From the NCBI GenBank assembly GCA_023512835.1, contig CM042090.1, positions 17,289,117 to 17,353,116 on the forward strand: DNA of 64,000 nt. The letters are read 5' to 3'. This document shows, piece by piece, positions 35,402 to 46,342 of the stretch; within the stretch, counting starts at the first letter, position 1; every line of letters starts with the position of its first letter. The notes under the pieces were generated by a model. The model saw only the letters and a list, made by a program, of their open reading frames with translations. It was not told the origin of the DNA and searched no databases. The DNA is from Taxillus chinensis (lineage: Eukaryota; Streptophyta; Magnoliopsida; Santalales; Loranthaceae). The position numbers were made by a program, and so were the translations under genes.

Positions 35402-38400
35402 TTGAGTAAATAATTGTACCAAAACTCTTCCATGAGAAAATTCTTACCCATGCTGAAGTAGTTCCAGAATCCCCCTTGATATGTATGATAACCTTCCTGA
35501 GGCACAGACATGCACAAAAACACATTTACATCTGCTAAAATAATTCAGCTTTCCCATAGGCATCAAACAACACAAGTTGAATCATCATTTAGTACAAGTG
35601 TTTAGTTGGCAACATAACCACTCGTAGAAGTACCATACATACCAATATTCAGCTAAATCTTTGCCACTGTTCAGAGGCTTTGAAAACTGAAATTATTTAT
35701 TTTCCGTAACATGTAAATTTAAATGATATACCATCAATTGCATAGTATGATGTGGATCAAGCTGTCCCAAAATTATTCTAATTAAGGCTTTGCTACTTCC
35801 TTTCCCCCTTCATTCCTTTTCTATTTTATGTTTAATAAATTTTCAAGTGTTTTAATATAATCTAATGTTCTTTTTTTCCTTTCAACCTTGCTCTGTTATC
35901 TATTACTATCCCATGCATTGCTATATGGTATTATTCCATCCCAAAGTTTCCATCTATTGTCAAAGCCTCAGGCCTAAGTACCTGCACTCTCAGAAATTTT
36001 CTAATTTGCTAAAAGCCCCTATAAATTAGGATTACACCGTGTTTTCTTAGTTTCCTTGCTTGGAGCAAAGGTAAGCCAAGGGACATGCCAAAAGCATCAA
36101 GAATGTAACATTCCCTTCGCCACTCATTTACAGGAAGATCTTGCATGTTAACATAGGTAGGGAAATCACTCCTCGAAGCTAATGCCGCTGGGTACCAACA
36201 GGTGTGCAATGATCTTAGTGTTCCACCTTTTAGATACGTGCTATAGTTTGTTGTGTTGTATTTGTTTGAGTTTTAAAAAAATCTTAAAGGAAACTAAAAT
36301 CTTGGCTCTGTAAGTACATGACAGATTTATCATTTTAGTTCCAGAATTAGGGATGCTGACCATTTGGCTTTAGTAAATTTATAAAAAAAAAAAAAAAAAG
36401 TCAAGCAAAATGTAATTGAGTCAATTCATATTCTCTTCTGTAATTAAGAAAGAAAAAAATAATAAGCTTTCATTTTTATGTGGGAACCTGTTGAGCAAGT
36501 GAAGGGGATTACTATATATGGGAAGAAAATGAAAACTGAAGGTCAAAGCTAAAAGAGATGAAATAGCCTATAATAGAACATGTCTTTAAAACAGAAGTTG
36601 CATTTTGGTCGTTACAGTGGACCTAAAATTCTTCAGATATTCGAGATACAAAAAAGGAACTACTTACCATGTTCAGCGTGTCTCTTTCAGAAACGCGATG
36701 GAATGCATGCAAAGAGTGCGGTAGTTCAAGAGGTGCAATTGGATCACATGGACCACCTTCTGGTGCTCTCATTCTCATGAGAATATGCCAGCTGTATTAC
36801 AATGCCACAGATCAATAACCAGGTCGAAACATACAACCACCATAAATTGAGCCTTCTACAGTGGAGTTTACACCTTTGCATGTACATGCAATTGAAAGTG
36901 CGTGCAAACAATTAATATTATTTACATGTAGTTACAAATATTGTTTAATATTATTTAAACAAAAATATTTTAAATCATACATGTAGTTACAAATATGTAA
37001 AACCCCAAAGAACTTATGTGTTGAAACAAAACTTTACAATTTTTGAACAGTTGAAAAAGGCTTGGAATAAACACACGGGGATAATATTACGTGTATATTA
37101 CGCTTGAAAAAGGCTTGGAATAAACTTTACATGTTACGCTTTATATCTGGAACTCAAAATCATCACTTACATGGAAACAATAGATTATTCACCATTCCCG
37201 GCATATTAGAGTTAAGTGACACATGTGTTAGTAGAAAATTTTAGGGTGAATGAAGTCAAATTAGTTCAATGAGCTATTCTTCCTGGAAAGAATTTACCAA
37301 ACTAGCTTTTCTTCCATTAACCTCTCCTCCAGCTTCATTATTTATTTCTTCTAAAAGCTCTCTCAACCCAGCTAAATTGAACAATGAAAAAAAGGAAAGT
37401 CGAATGAAGAGTTTCAATGAAATTCAAAACCTGTCTATTTTCATTTCTTTTGCCTTCATTACTTGTACCAGAAATGACTTTACAGCCTGAGTATCAGTTC
37501 CAGGATTCTTCTTCCCCTGCGGTGTGGGGAATCAAATATTACATATACATATTTCAACTGCCAGAGGATATGCTGCCAACTAAAATCTAGCTCAAAAAAA
37601 TTACCAATCATCAAGCTAACTACATTACACGAGAGGTAATTTAGTTAAGTAGGAGCAAACACCTAGACATATTAATATTATAAATATATAAATAAAGGTT
37701 TAAAACTCATACCCAATTTTAAAAACTTAATAGGTGCATATAATGTAAACAAAAAACAAGCAAAACAGAGAAAATTTGAAAACTAAATGGCCATTCTGCC
37801 TCACTGACACTAAATTAAGGAACAATGCATACACACACATGTGAGTCTGCGTCTCTGTGTAATACTAATTGTGCCCTTATTTGCACTTGAACTGCAACAA
37901 AACTAAAGTAGCTATTTTTTGAGGTGATGGGAAACTAAACTTCACCTGAAATCACTAAAAAAGAGGGCCCTGTGACATTAATTTTTGCGATATCAAACAG
38001 GATACAGATAATAATGCTTCAAAATGCATAGGCCAGTCTGACCAATACACATCATTTATTGCTTGAGAAACAATATATTTTACATGTTACAATGCCACTG
38101 AATAGGGAGAGAGATAGAGAGAAGCAGCTTCCTACCCAACCAAATGCAAACGGGAGATTATTTCCAGTACCCAGAGGCACTGTAGCAATTGGCGGTGGGT
38201 GAGGTAGTTTTAGATCACAAACCACTCCAAGCAGCCAACCTGCTGTTCCATCCCCACCAGCAACCTAACATGATATAGGATATGGCAAGAAATCTTGTCA
38301 AAAAGTGCATTAGAAACAGAGAAATATGTTACCAATAAAATTACCTAAATAACAGTGCTAAAACTCACAATGAGTCTTAGTCTATCCAAAATTTTCGTTG

Positions 38401-38788
38401 CAAAACTATGTTCCTCCTTTATAAGCTTTTCTAGGTTAATGTAGAGCCTTCTGAGCACCTTATCAGGAGCCTCTTCCTCCAAATCAAAAACCTAAAAAGG
38501 TGATTCAACGAATCTCAAACAAGGTACAATGTTGATTCTCATTCACAGCTTTGAAGGAAATATTTAACTATGAAATCAATATCATTTGAATACCTGGTTT
38601 TCATTCAAAATAGAACGATAAGATACTAGAAGATCCCCACCCAGCTGACCTCCACTCTTGGAGTTGATGAACACGATTACTGGACATGTGGGTTCGTCAG
38701 GAACACCCTCAACCTCCGAACCAGGCACGAGTATGCATTTAGGGATGAGAAAATTTCCCAAGTCAAATTCAGAAGTTGAATCTGCCAT
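28571..38788 (-). CDS. Diacylglycerol kinase, plant C1-less type
   Basis: Phosphorylates diacylglycerol to phosphatidic acid in membrane lipid signalling. Coding exons (minus): 38788-38594, 38491-38369, 38264-38136, 37516-37431, 36791-36668, 35496-35448, 34673-34591, 34050-33983, 33418-33344, 29511-29424, 29293-29177, 28897-28571. All are GT-AG with consistent phases, giving 487 residues, the length of Arabidopsis DGK3/4/7 and DGK5-like enzymes. There are no C1 domains. The catalytic domain opens with [17 protein letters not shown] and has the ATP-binding GGDGTAG at about residues 109-115. The accessory domain includes [30 protein letters not shown] and [11 protein letters not shown]. The C-terminal exon is acidic ([13 protein letters not shown]). 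The sequence fits plant cluster II or III; I do not assign a number. A leader exon near 39890-39990 and a 5' UTR intron are likely, because a CTGCAG acceptor sits 12 nt before the ATG. Confidence 0.95.
29560..29790. repeat. Tandem duplication of about 130 bp in a DGK intron
   Basis: Units near 29556-29685 and 29690-29820 share 'caaaatatcaaaaacaggg' and 'aattggaaaatggaaag', followed by 'cagttttttggaa'. Confidence 0.75.
29830..30580 (+). repeat. Intronic segmental repeat, copy 1
   Basis: About 700 bp recurs in direct orientation at 32040-32740 in the same intron. Shared landmarks are 'gttagactgtaattaaac', 'ggacaccttacatagtaag', 'gcatttgatgacaagaaa' and 'taatgatttgagcaa'. Divergence is about 10% by eye. 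Confidence 0.8.
31413..31600 (+). repeat. Two tRNA-like promoter heads in a DGK intron (SINE remnants)
   Basis: TAGCTAAGTGG (31413) with AGTTCAATCTC (about 31455) matches box A and box B at tRNA-like spacing. About 100 bp on, TAACTCAGCTGGTTAGAGC (31518) is a second strong box A with a weaker 'gtttgaagcat' box B. No full cloverleaf was drawn, so these are not called as tRNA genes. Confidence 0.45.
32040..32740 (+). repeat. Intronic segmental repeat, copy 2
   Basis: Direct repeat of 29830-30580, offset by about 2.15 kb, with 1.4 kb of unrelated DNA (including the tRNA-like heads) between the copies. Confidence 0.8.
33514..33535. repeat. G22 homopolymer in a DGK intron
   Basis: Twenty-two consecutive G on the plus strand, so C22 in the transcript, about 100 nt upstream of the exon 9 acceptor. 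The length may be affected by sequencing error. Confidence 0.9.
35369..35398. repeat. (AG)n microsatellite in a DGK intron
   Basis: About 15 AG units, so CT in the transcript, downstream of the exon 6 donor. Confidence 0.9.
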
Positions 38789-39820
38789 TGTTGCTTGCTA
38801 CTGCAGCATTACTTCTTGATTATAGCAATTTGAAGGATAAAATTTATTTTATGAGCATTGATGTATAAAACCCAAAAAAAAAGTGTCTAGTCAATCAGAT
38901 CATTGAAGAACAGGTGATATACAGAAAATAATATCACAAACATTGAAGACCACAATATGTTTGCAGAGACAGACATTAGTCAATATCAGTACAAGTGTGC
39001 CACATAAGAACAACAAAGTTGGCACGTATATAAAAAAATAAAATTATATAATAAGGGGCCTGAGGGACCCCTTAGGAAGATTTAGGAATGGCCCATGACA
39101 TGAGTAGGCTATGGGACGTGTCAATCCTAATGTTTACCCAGGTGTGAAATTTCTAATAATCCATTGGATATTTTTACTTGAATATTTTCACTACATAATA
39201 TATTTTGAAATAATAGATTCAATAAAACGTATTTGAAAATAAAATCAACTAATAGTATATGCACACACAATATAGCATAAATATATATATATTTTTTTTT
39301 GATAAGTAATAGCATAAATATATATATACAAATGATAGATATAATCAAAAATAATTTATAAATTTATATATGTGTAGGGTCCAACCACAACGGTACCCGA
39401 GCCATACCCAAAAGTACAGTAACAAGTAAAATCTATTACCCGGAAAGATAGGACAGGACGGGTTGGGTCAAATGCACATCCCTGGGAAGGTTCAACCAAG
39501 GGGGAGGGGGTGCTAAATTTCATGATGTTAAAGGTTTTCAAGATCACCCAACTATATGGTAAAGCTATTTTAGAATAGAATGCCAATAGGAAGCTCGATC
39601 ATTTTACCGCAGCTTTAAAGAATTCCAGATAAACGTGTAGATTGTGTGTATGTATCATTGGCGATGAAAGGTGGTTATAAAAATCAAATTTGGTAATTAA
39701 GAACTATAATCATAATCGACAAAGTGAAAGCATCCCAATAATAACAATCGCAATCACGATTGAAGAACGCGAATCATCACGCATCTATGAAAAATCAAAA
39801 ATCAATAAAATGCACAGAGA

Positions 39821-39840
39821 CGCGCGCGCGCGCGCGCGCA

Positions 39841-39886
<46 letters not shown>
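39821..39886. repeat. Compound (CG)n(CA)n(GA)n microsatellite at the DGK leader
   Basis: About 9 CG, 9 CA and 14 GA units in a row. It abuts the probable 5' UTR exon, so in the transcript the intron begins GTATC followed by (CT)n, (TG)n and (CG)n. Confidence 0.9.
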
Positions 39887-39888
<2 letters not shown>

Positions 39889-39889
39889 C

Positions 39890-39990
39890 CAGGAAGGAGT
39901 TGGCACAGAGGCTGCTCCAATCTGGAGAGCCTTGAGAAATGAAGACAACGACGGTCGACGAGAGCGGTCGGGAGGAGATAAAGGGGAGGA
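39890..39990 (-). other. Probable 5' UTR exon of the DAG kinase gene
   Basis: GC-richer 100 bp ends (minus) in CCTTCCTG followed by GTATCT, a usable donor. It pairs with the CTGCAG acceptor at 38801-38806, just before the coding start. The predicted 5' UTR intron is about 1.09 kb. The upstream limit is approximate. Confidence 0.5.
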
Positions 39991-40859
39991 GCGGATTTAG
40001 AATATTTTATACGCAGCGAAATGCAAAAGGGGCTATAATATTTATTTACTTTTATTCTACAAATGTCATTTTTGTTAAATTAGTTTTTAAATAGAAAAAC
40101 CAAACTGGCAGGTGAATCTACTTTAAATTAGGTGTATAATATATATTTTTCCCAGTTTGAATCTACTTTAAATTAAAAGATTACAGTCACGGTGTCATTT
40201 TATTTGTTTTCTTATTTTATTTTATTTTTTTAGTGTGAATCTTCTTCTGTTTTTTTGTTTTTCATTTCTCGGCAGCACAGCGTCCACTGAGAATAAGTAC
40301 AATGTAGAATAAATAAATAAATAAATAAATAATTTAATGAGATCAACAAAACTGTTATATAATTTATGTGAAAAGAATTGCTTTTTAAATGAAATAATTA
40401 ATGATAAAAAAATATTCAACAACTATTTCTTAAATAAGTGAAATAATAATTAAAAATACAAAAGTTTAAACTAAATTGGAATTACCAACACGTAAAGGCT
40501 TTGTCTCAATATCCGTCTGCGCAGTCGAAGAGCCTGACAGAAGATGGGAGGAGCGGAGATGACAATCATACGAGTGAGATTAAACAAAGGGCAAAATTTT
40601 ACATTGCTTTGTTCATTTGGTATTGAGTATGTAATCTTAAGATGAGAGTATCCAAATCCCATATCCAGGTCAATTAAAAATAAATTGCATTTGAATTTTT
40701 TATTTTTTTTATTTATTTGTTCTAAATTCATTTATTCAAAATCTAATCGTTAGATCGCTATGAAATTTTAATCTAACGGTCGGTTTTTTAAAAAAACTAC
40801 AGCAACATAAAAAAAAAAATTAAAGAGCCGCATGGTGCGGCTCTTTTTTGTGTCCGCAG
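39991..40859. other. DGK upstream region up to the retrotransposon
   Basis: AT-rich with no gene. Holds an (AATA)n run near 40309-40332 and a perfect hairpin at 40822-40846. Confidence 0.5.
40822..40846. repeat. Perfect 11-bp stem hairpin followed by T run
   Basis: AAAGAGCCGCA, loop TGG, TGCGGCTCTTT, then further T. It has the shape of a bacterial intrinsic terminator but sits in plant nuclear DNA, 13 bp from the LTR insertion point. Confidence 0.8.
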
Positions 40860-41244
40860 TGTCACGGGGTCAGCCTTTATAACAGCTTAACCTGTGCGGC
40901 ACCTAGTTCCCACCCGTACGAAGGAACGCTAGGTCAGCCTAACTCGTCGCATTTGGATCGGAACCCATCGATCCGTTGTAAAGCATTTGTGTAGGGAAGC
41001 GCTTAGCGGAAGATCGATTTAAACGAAGGCAACAAACGATTGTATTGAATGCTTGAAAGCTTTACAACATCACTCCCCTACATATAGATGTTAACACGTT
41101 TTTGGCTATGTCGCCAGGAGACATCATATATGATCGAAATCTAAAATCTCTACAACTTACTCTATAAGCTAAGTACAACACTTTACAAAGGGGAAATACC
41201 CCAAAATGGCCTAAGTATGCTAGGGTAAGCCTCGGTCCGTGACA
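40860..41244 (-). repeat. 3' LTR of the chromovirus
   Basis: 385 bp, about seven differences from the other LTR (five substitutions and two single-base indels by eye). Confidence 0.93.
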
Positions 41245-41537
41245 TTCTCCCCCACCCGATTTCGCAGCGTCCTCGTTGCGTCTTCGGCTTCCTCGAACTT
41301 GTCGAACTGCTGGATGTAGTGTTCGGTTTCTTCCCGGTACTCTTCAATCTCTCTGGAGAATTGCCCCAAATCCTCTTCCTTCTCCCAGCTTGCCTCTTCA
41401 ACTGGCCTGTTCTTCCATTGGACGTAGTACTCCACCCGGCTTGGATCTACGCCCCTTCTTGGCACGACTCTACGAGAGTGGATTTTCTCTATCTCTTTAT
41501 CGTAGGTCTTGCCCGTTGATACTGTTGGTGTCCGCAC
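41220..41537 (-). pseudogene. Chromodomain end of the retrotransposon polyprotein
   Basis: The frame contains VEYYVQWKNRPVEEASWE, the aromatic/W pattern of integrase C-terminal chromodomains that direct chromoviruses to marked chromatin. The frame ends within the LTR. It is separated by a frame change from the integrase C-terminal part. Confidence 0.85.
41245..41258 (-). promoter_or_regulatory. Polypurine tract
   Basis: Minus-strand CGGGTGGGGGAGAA directly abuts the 3' LTR: the expected primer for plus-strand DNA synthesis. Confidence 0.8.
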
Positions 41538-41543
41538 CGCCCG

Positions 41544-42700
41544 TTATCCGCCCGTATCTTCCAAGTCTTCGTGGTAAGGCTTGAGCAAACTAACGTGGAA
41601 CACCGGATGCCTTTGTAAGCTAGTCGGGAGGTCCAATTTGTATGAGACCTTCCCAACTCTCTTAAGTACTTTGAAAGGCCCCTCATATCGGCGCACCAAA
41701 CCCTTATGCAATTGTCTGAGTACTTTGGTTTGGCGCGGAAGGAGTTTGAGCATCACCATGTCTCCTTCCTGAAATTCCAAGGGCCTCCTTTGTTGATCCG
41801 CCCACTTCTTCATCTTCTTCGCCGCCTTGTGCAAGTATGCCCTGGCCAGATCCGTCCGTTCATGCCATCCTTTTGCAAACTTGAACGCCGCGGGGCTCTT
41901 TCCAGTGTACCCCCGAGTGATGGAAGTGGGCGTCAATGGTTGCTGCCGATTGCGAGTTCGAACGGGCTCTCGTTCGTGGACTCGCTCTTCGCAAGTTATA
42001 TGAGAATTGGGCTATGTCCAGGAACTTGGCCCAATCTCTTTGATTGGCACTCACATAGTGCCTCGGTGCACTCCAGGTAAGCCATTGACACGTTCGGTTT
42101 GGCCGTCTGTTTGTGGGTGGAAACTTGTTGAAAAGTTTAAGTCCGAACCCATTCTCCGAACATTCGGTCCAAAATCGCCCAGGTGAATCGTGAGTCCCGA
42201 TCGCTCACAATTGTCTTTGGAATGCCCCAGCTTCACCACATACTTGAAGAATAGTCGGGCCGTGTCGTCGCCATGTGGTCCTTCGGAGCTGGAATGAAAA
42301 CTCCGTACTTAGAGAATCGGTCGACCACCACAATGATCGTACCGCATCCTTCGGATCTTGGGAGACAAACAATGAAGTCCATCGAAACACTCTCCCAAGG
42401 TCTTTCCGGAGTAGGCAAAGGTTCTAACAGTCCTGCCGATTGCCGATTCTCTATCTTGTCTTGTTGGCACACAAGACAAGTCCTCACGTACACTTGAACG
42501 TCCTCGTAAAGTTGAGGCCAGTAGTAACTCCGTTCCACCAACGCCAAGGTACGATCGACTCCGGGATGACCAGCCCACCGCGAGTCGTGACATTCTTTGA
42601 GGATGTCTCTCCTCAAGCTTCCCCATTTAGGAACGTACACCCGTTCCCCTCGAGTATGGAGCAAGTCATCCCTTAGCCAAAATCGCCGCGTCTTCCCAGC
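41544..42700 (-). pseudogene. Integrase region, frameshifted
   Basis: The N-terminal HHCC zinc domain (HPGVDRTLALVERSYYW ... CLVCQQDK) and the start of the catalytic core (MDFIVCLPRS, VDRFSKYGVF) lie in one frame to about 42233. The rest continues in other frames at 42051-42239, 41860-42054 and 41544-41936. The last of these holds the GPF/Y-type module (RRYEGPFKVLKRVG, HPVFHVSLLKP). The breaks remove function. Confidence 0.85.
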
Positions 42701-43410
42701 TTTGACGCATTCCACCAAGGACTTGGCTAATGGGTCATGCTCCATTCCTTCCTTTAATTTGTCCACCAGGGGGAATTGTGGTTGGCTAATGGCTGCAAGT
42801 TCCGCCTTCCGACTTAGTGCATCGGCCACCACATTATTTGTGCCCGGTTTGTACTCGAGCACAAAGTCGAATTCCGCTAGGAGTCCTTGCCACCGTGCTT
42901 GCTTCGGAGTTAAGTTCCTTTGAGTAAGAAAATAACTCGTAGCAATGTTGTCCGTCTTCACCACGAACTTGGACCCTAGCAAGTAATGCCTCCACACCCG
43001 AAGGCAATGCATAACGGCCGTCATCTCCTTTTCATGCACCGCGTACCTCCGTTCGGTGCCATTGAGTTTCCGGCTCTCATATGCTACTGGATGCCCCTCC
43101 TGCATAAGAACTCCACCGATGGCAAAGTCTGAAGCATCCGTGTGAACTTCATAAGGCTTTGTATGGTCCGGCGTGCCATCACCGGTCCGTTTGTCACGGC
43201 TTGCTTCAACTTATCGAACGCCTTTCGCAAGCATCGTCCCACACCCAAGTCTTGTTTTTCTTTAATAGTTCCAGTCAAGGGTGCGGCAATGTGGGAATAG
43301 CCACGGATGAATCTTCTATAGTAGTTAACCAAGCCAAGGAAGGAACGCATTTCAGGGACTTTCTTGGGCGTCTCCCATTCCTTGATGGCTAACACTTTCT
43401 TGTTATCCAT
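42700..43410 (-). pseudogene. RNase H region, frameshifted
   Basis: The RT connection (RSFLGLVNYYRRFI) lies in the frame 43410-43084. A frame change near 43100 leads to the RNase H part (MQEGHPVAYESRKLNGTER, MTAVMHCLRVWRHYLLGSKF), which is continuous with integrase in the frame 43105-42233. Confidence 0.85.
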
Positions 43411-43412
43411 CT

Positions 43413-44069
43413 TTAACTTGCCGCCGCAATAATGTGACCCAAGAAGGGCACTTCCTTCTTCGCAAAGTCACATTTCTCCTTCTTCACAAAGAGTTGGTTC
43501 TCCCTTAAGATTTGGAAAACCCGCCGTAGGTGTGCCTTGTGTTCCTCCAACGTTTTGCTATAGACAACAATGTCGTCAAGGTACACCACGACGAATTTAT
43601 CCAAGTATGGTTGGAAGATCCGGTTCATCAACGTACAAAATGTGGCGGGGCGTTTGTGAGGCCAAAGGGCATCACCAAGAACTCGTAAGAGCCATATCTC
43701 GTGACGCACGCCATCTTTGCCTCATCACCTTCGGCTATCCGCACTTGCCAATATCCCGACCGCAAGTCTAGCTTTGAGAACCATCTCCAGCACCAAGTTG
43801 ATCAAATAGGTCGGATATTAGTGGGATGGGGTAGCTTCTTCACCGTTATCTTGTTCGGCGCCCTATAGTCAATGCACGGCCGCATCGACCCATCGTGCTT
43901 CTTTTGGAACAACACCGGTGCTCCAAATGGCGCTTTGGATGGCCGAATGAATCCGGCATCCAACAAGTCCTTCAATTGTTTCCGAGTTCCTCCAACTCCG
44001 GTGGTGCCATCCGATAGGGCACCGCAGCAGAGGCCTTGCACCGGCCTCTAGTTCGATCTTGTGGTCCAC
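43413..44069 (-). pseudogene. Reverse transcriptase region, frameshifted
   Basis: The catalytic YLDDIVVYS motif is at about 43558-43585. Upstream RT blocks ([40 protein letters not shown]) lie in the frame 44041-43802. A frame change and probable small loss near 43710-43800 separates the two, so the palm domain is incomplete in frame. Confidence 0.85.
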
Positions 44070-44225
44070 CTCCCGCTCGGCGGAAGTTGTTTGGGGAGTT
44101 CGGGTGGCATAACGTCCCCAAACTCTTCAAGGACCATCTTCACTTCGGTTGGGGGCTCCTCCCCAACACTTGGGCATCCTTCCTTCACCATAGCAATGAA
44201 GGTTGGCTCCGTGCGCCTAACTCCT

Positions 44226-44603
44226 TTAGACAGGTTGGAGCGCCGAAAAAGACTTCGCCTTGAGCTCTTCCTCCCGCATTACCTTCACCATGCACGTTTT
44301 CCCCTCGTCCATGATGCACATTGTGTTGGTGCTAGGAATTGGAATTGCCCGCACCTGGTCAACGAACTCCATCCCCAACACCATGGGATAGTCGTCCATC
44401 GACACCACGGAGAGATTCACCTTGCCTCTCCACTCGCCAATACTTAGCTCGACACCTCGAGCCACGCCATGGATTGGACTGGCGCTGGAGTTCACCGCCT
44501 TGAGCCGCCTTCTTCTTCCTTGTAGGCTATCCCCGCCTACGAGCTTCTTCGACCTTGATGAAGTTGTTGGTCGCACCCGTGTCCACCAAGGCCTTAGTTT
44601 CAA
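44226..44603 (-). pseudogene. Aspartic protease region
   Basis: The LVDTGATNNFI active-site motif is at about 44562-44594, in the frame of gag. The following protease body (YPMVLGMEFVDQV) is in the overlapping frame 44603-44226, so there is a frame change at about 44530-44600. Confidence 0.8.
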
Positions 44604-44609
44604 GGTTGT

Positions 44610-45926
44610 TGGCCTTAGCGAGCACGTACATGCGGCCCTTCTGTCGTCCGGATGGTGGCACCTCCACCTTCACCTTGATTGCATTGAGGAGTTGCAAGGA
44701 ACCAAGTCGTGGATCCCTCGCATTCCTCTCTTCGTCTTCGTTGATCATCGCGGAGAGCTTGGAGCGCTTCGGGCACTCGAACGCCTTGTGAGGGCCTTCA
44801 CAAAGGAAACAGGAGATCCTTGGCTTCTCCCCGTCCTTGGAACCATTCACAAAGTGTTTTGGGCGAAAGTCCTTAGACGGTTGGAAGGGTCTCCCTTTTC
44901 CTTCACTCCGGTTGTCTCCCCCACGTTTCTCCTTGTGGAACCTGTTCGCCTTGAAAGTCGATGAAGAACTAGTGGTTTTCTCCAGCTTCTTGTATTCGAT
45001 GAGTGATTCGGCCACCGCCATGGCCGACGCCAGGTCCTGCACATTCCTCCGCTGCAACTCCAGCTTCGCCCATTGTTGCAATCCGTCCATGAAGGAAAAT
45101 AATGAATCCTTCGCGGACATATCCGGGATCTCCAATATTAGCTCGGAAAATTCACGGACGTACTCCCGCACCGTGCCTTTGTGGGTAAGGCGCCGAGTTT
45201 CGCCGGGACTCGTCTTCCGCATTCGGGGATAGAACCGGGCCTTGATCTCCCGCTTGAAATCGCCCAATTGTCGATAATGCATAGGCCGCACTCCTTGTCG
45301 GCATATCGTCGCCTCCACCATACCATAGCCGAATCGACTAAGTATAGTGGAGCGGTCTTCACCTTCTTTGCCTCGTCGATAATGTTCAAGGCATCGAAGT
45401 CGCTCCATGGTCCAGAGGAAGTTGTCTAACTCCCTCGCATTCCTTGACCCAAGATAGGTCTTAGGCTTTGGCACATTGATTTTGGAGCTGGAATGGCCGC
45501 CAACGCCACCTTGGGTGATCGCCATCTTACGAGAGAGACCAATCCGCCTTGATCTCTTTGATTTCCTCTTGCATCGCCAGGATTTGGGACATGAGAGAAC
45601 CCTTCAAGCCCTCAAATCGAGAGTTCATGTCGTCCATGACGGAGTTGAGAAGCCCTTGCATCCTCCCATAGCTTTCCTCACCCTCGGAGTCCGGCTTTTC
45701 GATGCTTTCGGCGTGCTCCTCGACCACCTCCATCCTGTTTGGCTAACGCCAACTCCAATTTGGCTAGTCGACTCTCCAACGGACATGTCTCCCTCGAAAC
45801 GGACTTGTCTCTCCTCCGTTCCTTAGCGTGGTGCTCCTTGTCGCGGCCTTCGTGGTCGCCACCACTAATGACAACAGATCCTCCGTTTGTCATTTTTACA
45901 CCGTCTCGAAGTTTTGATTGTTCCAC
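44610..45926 (-). pseudogene. gag region with CCHC zinc knuckle
   Basis: Capsid-type sequence (WWRRRYAD and similar) and a CCHC knuckle CFLCEGPHKAFEC at about 44773-44817. The frame starts near 45926 and changes near 45700 and again near 45390-45530, so gag is broken in its N-terminal half. Basic/acidic runs precede the capsid part. Confidence 0.85.
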
Positions 45927-45946
45927 CGAACTTTAGCACCAACCGT

Positions 45947-45957
45947 GCTCGATACCA
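45947..45957 (-). promoter_or_regulatory. Primer-binding site, initiator tRNA-Met type
   Basis: Minus-strand TGGTATCGAGC lies 2 nt inside the 5' LTR. The common plant PBS for tRNA-iMet is TGGTATCAGAGC, so one A appears lost. Confidence 0.75.
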
Positions 45958-45959
45958 CT

Positions 45960-46342
45960 TGTCACGGGGTCGGCCTTTATAATAGCTTAACCTGTGCGAC
46001 ACCTAGTTCCCACCCGTACGAAGGAACGCTAGGTCGCCCTAACTCGTCGCATTTGGATCGGAACCCATCGATCCGTTGTAAAGCATTTGTGTAGGAAGCG
46101 CTTAGCGAAGATCGATTTAAACGAAGGCAACAAACGATTGTATTGAATGCTTGAAAGCTTTACAACATCACTCCCCTACATATAGATGTTAACACGTTTT
46201 TGGCTATGTCGCCAGGAGACATCATATATGATCGAAATCTAAAATCTCTACAACTTACTCTATAAGCTAAGTACAACACTTTACAAAGGGGAAATACCCC
46301 AAAATGGCCTAAGTATGCTAGGGTAAGCCTCGGTCCGTGACA
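45960..46342 (-). repeat. 5' LTR of the chromovirus
   Basis: 383 bp with the same TGTCACGG...CCGTGACA ends as 40860-41244. The 8-bp ends are perfect inverted repeats. Confidence 0.93.

Larger units (their letters stand above)
40860..46342 (-). mobile_element. Ty3/gypsy chromovirus LTR retrotransposon (5.48 kb)
   Basis: A full-length element on the minus strand. Two LTRs of 385 and 383 bp start TGTCACGG and end CCGTGACA. A GCAG direct repeat flanks it (40856-40859, 46343-46346), a short target duplication. In element order: gag with CCHC knuckle, protease, reverse transcriptase, RNase H, integrase, and a C-terminal chromodomain, which defines chromoviruses. The size and short LTRs recall the Reina or Galadriel lineages, but the clade is not resolved. 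The interior changes frame at least seven times, so this copy cannot make an intact polyprotein. It lies between the DGK promoter and the GPI-protein gene. Confidence 0.95.

Noticed and set aside
40822..40846. Bacterial intrinsic terminator
   Set aside because: Flanks are plant DNA without bacterial genes; kept only as a structural observation.
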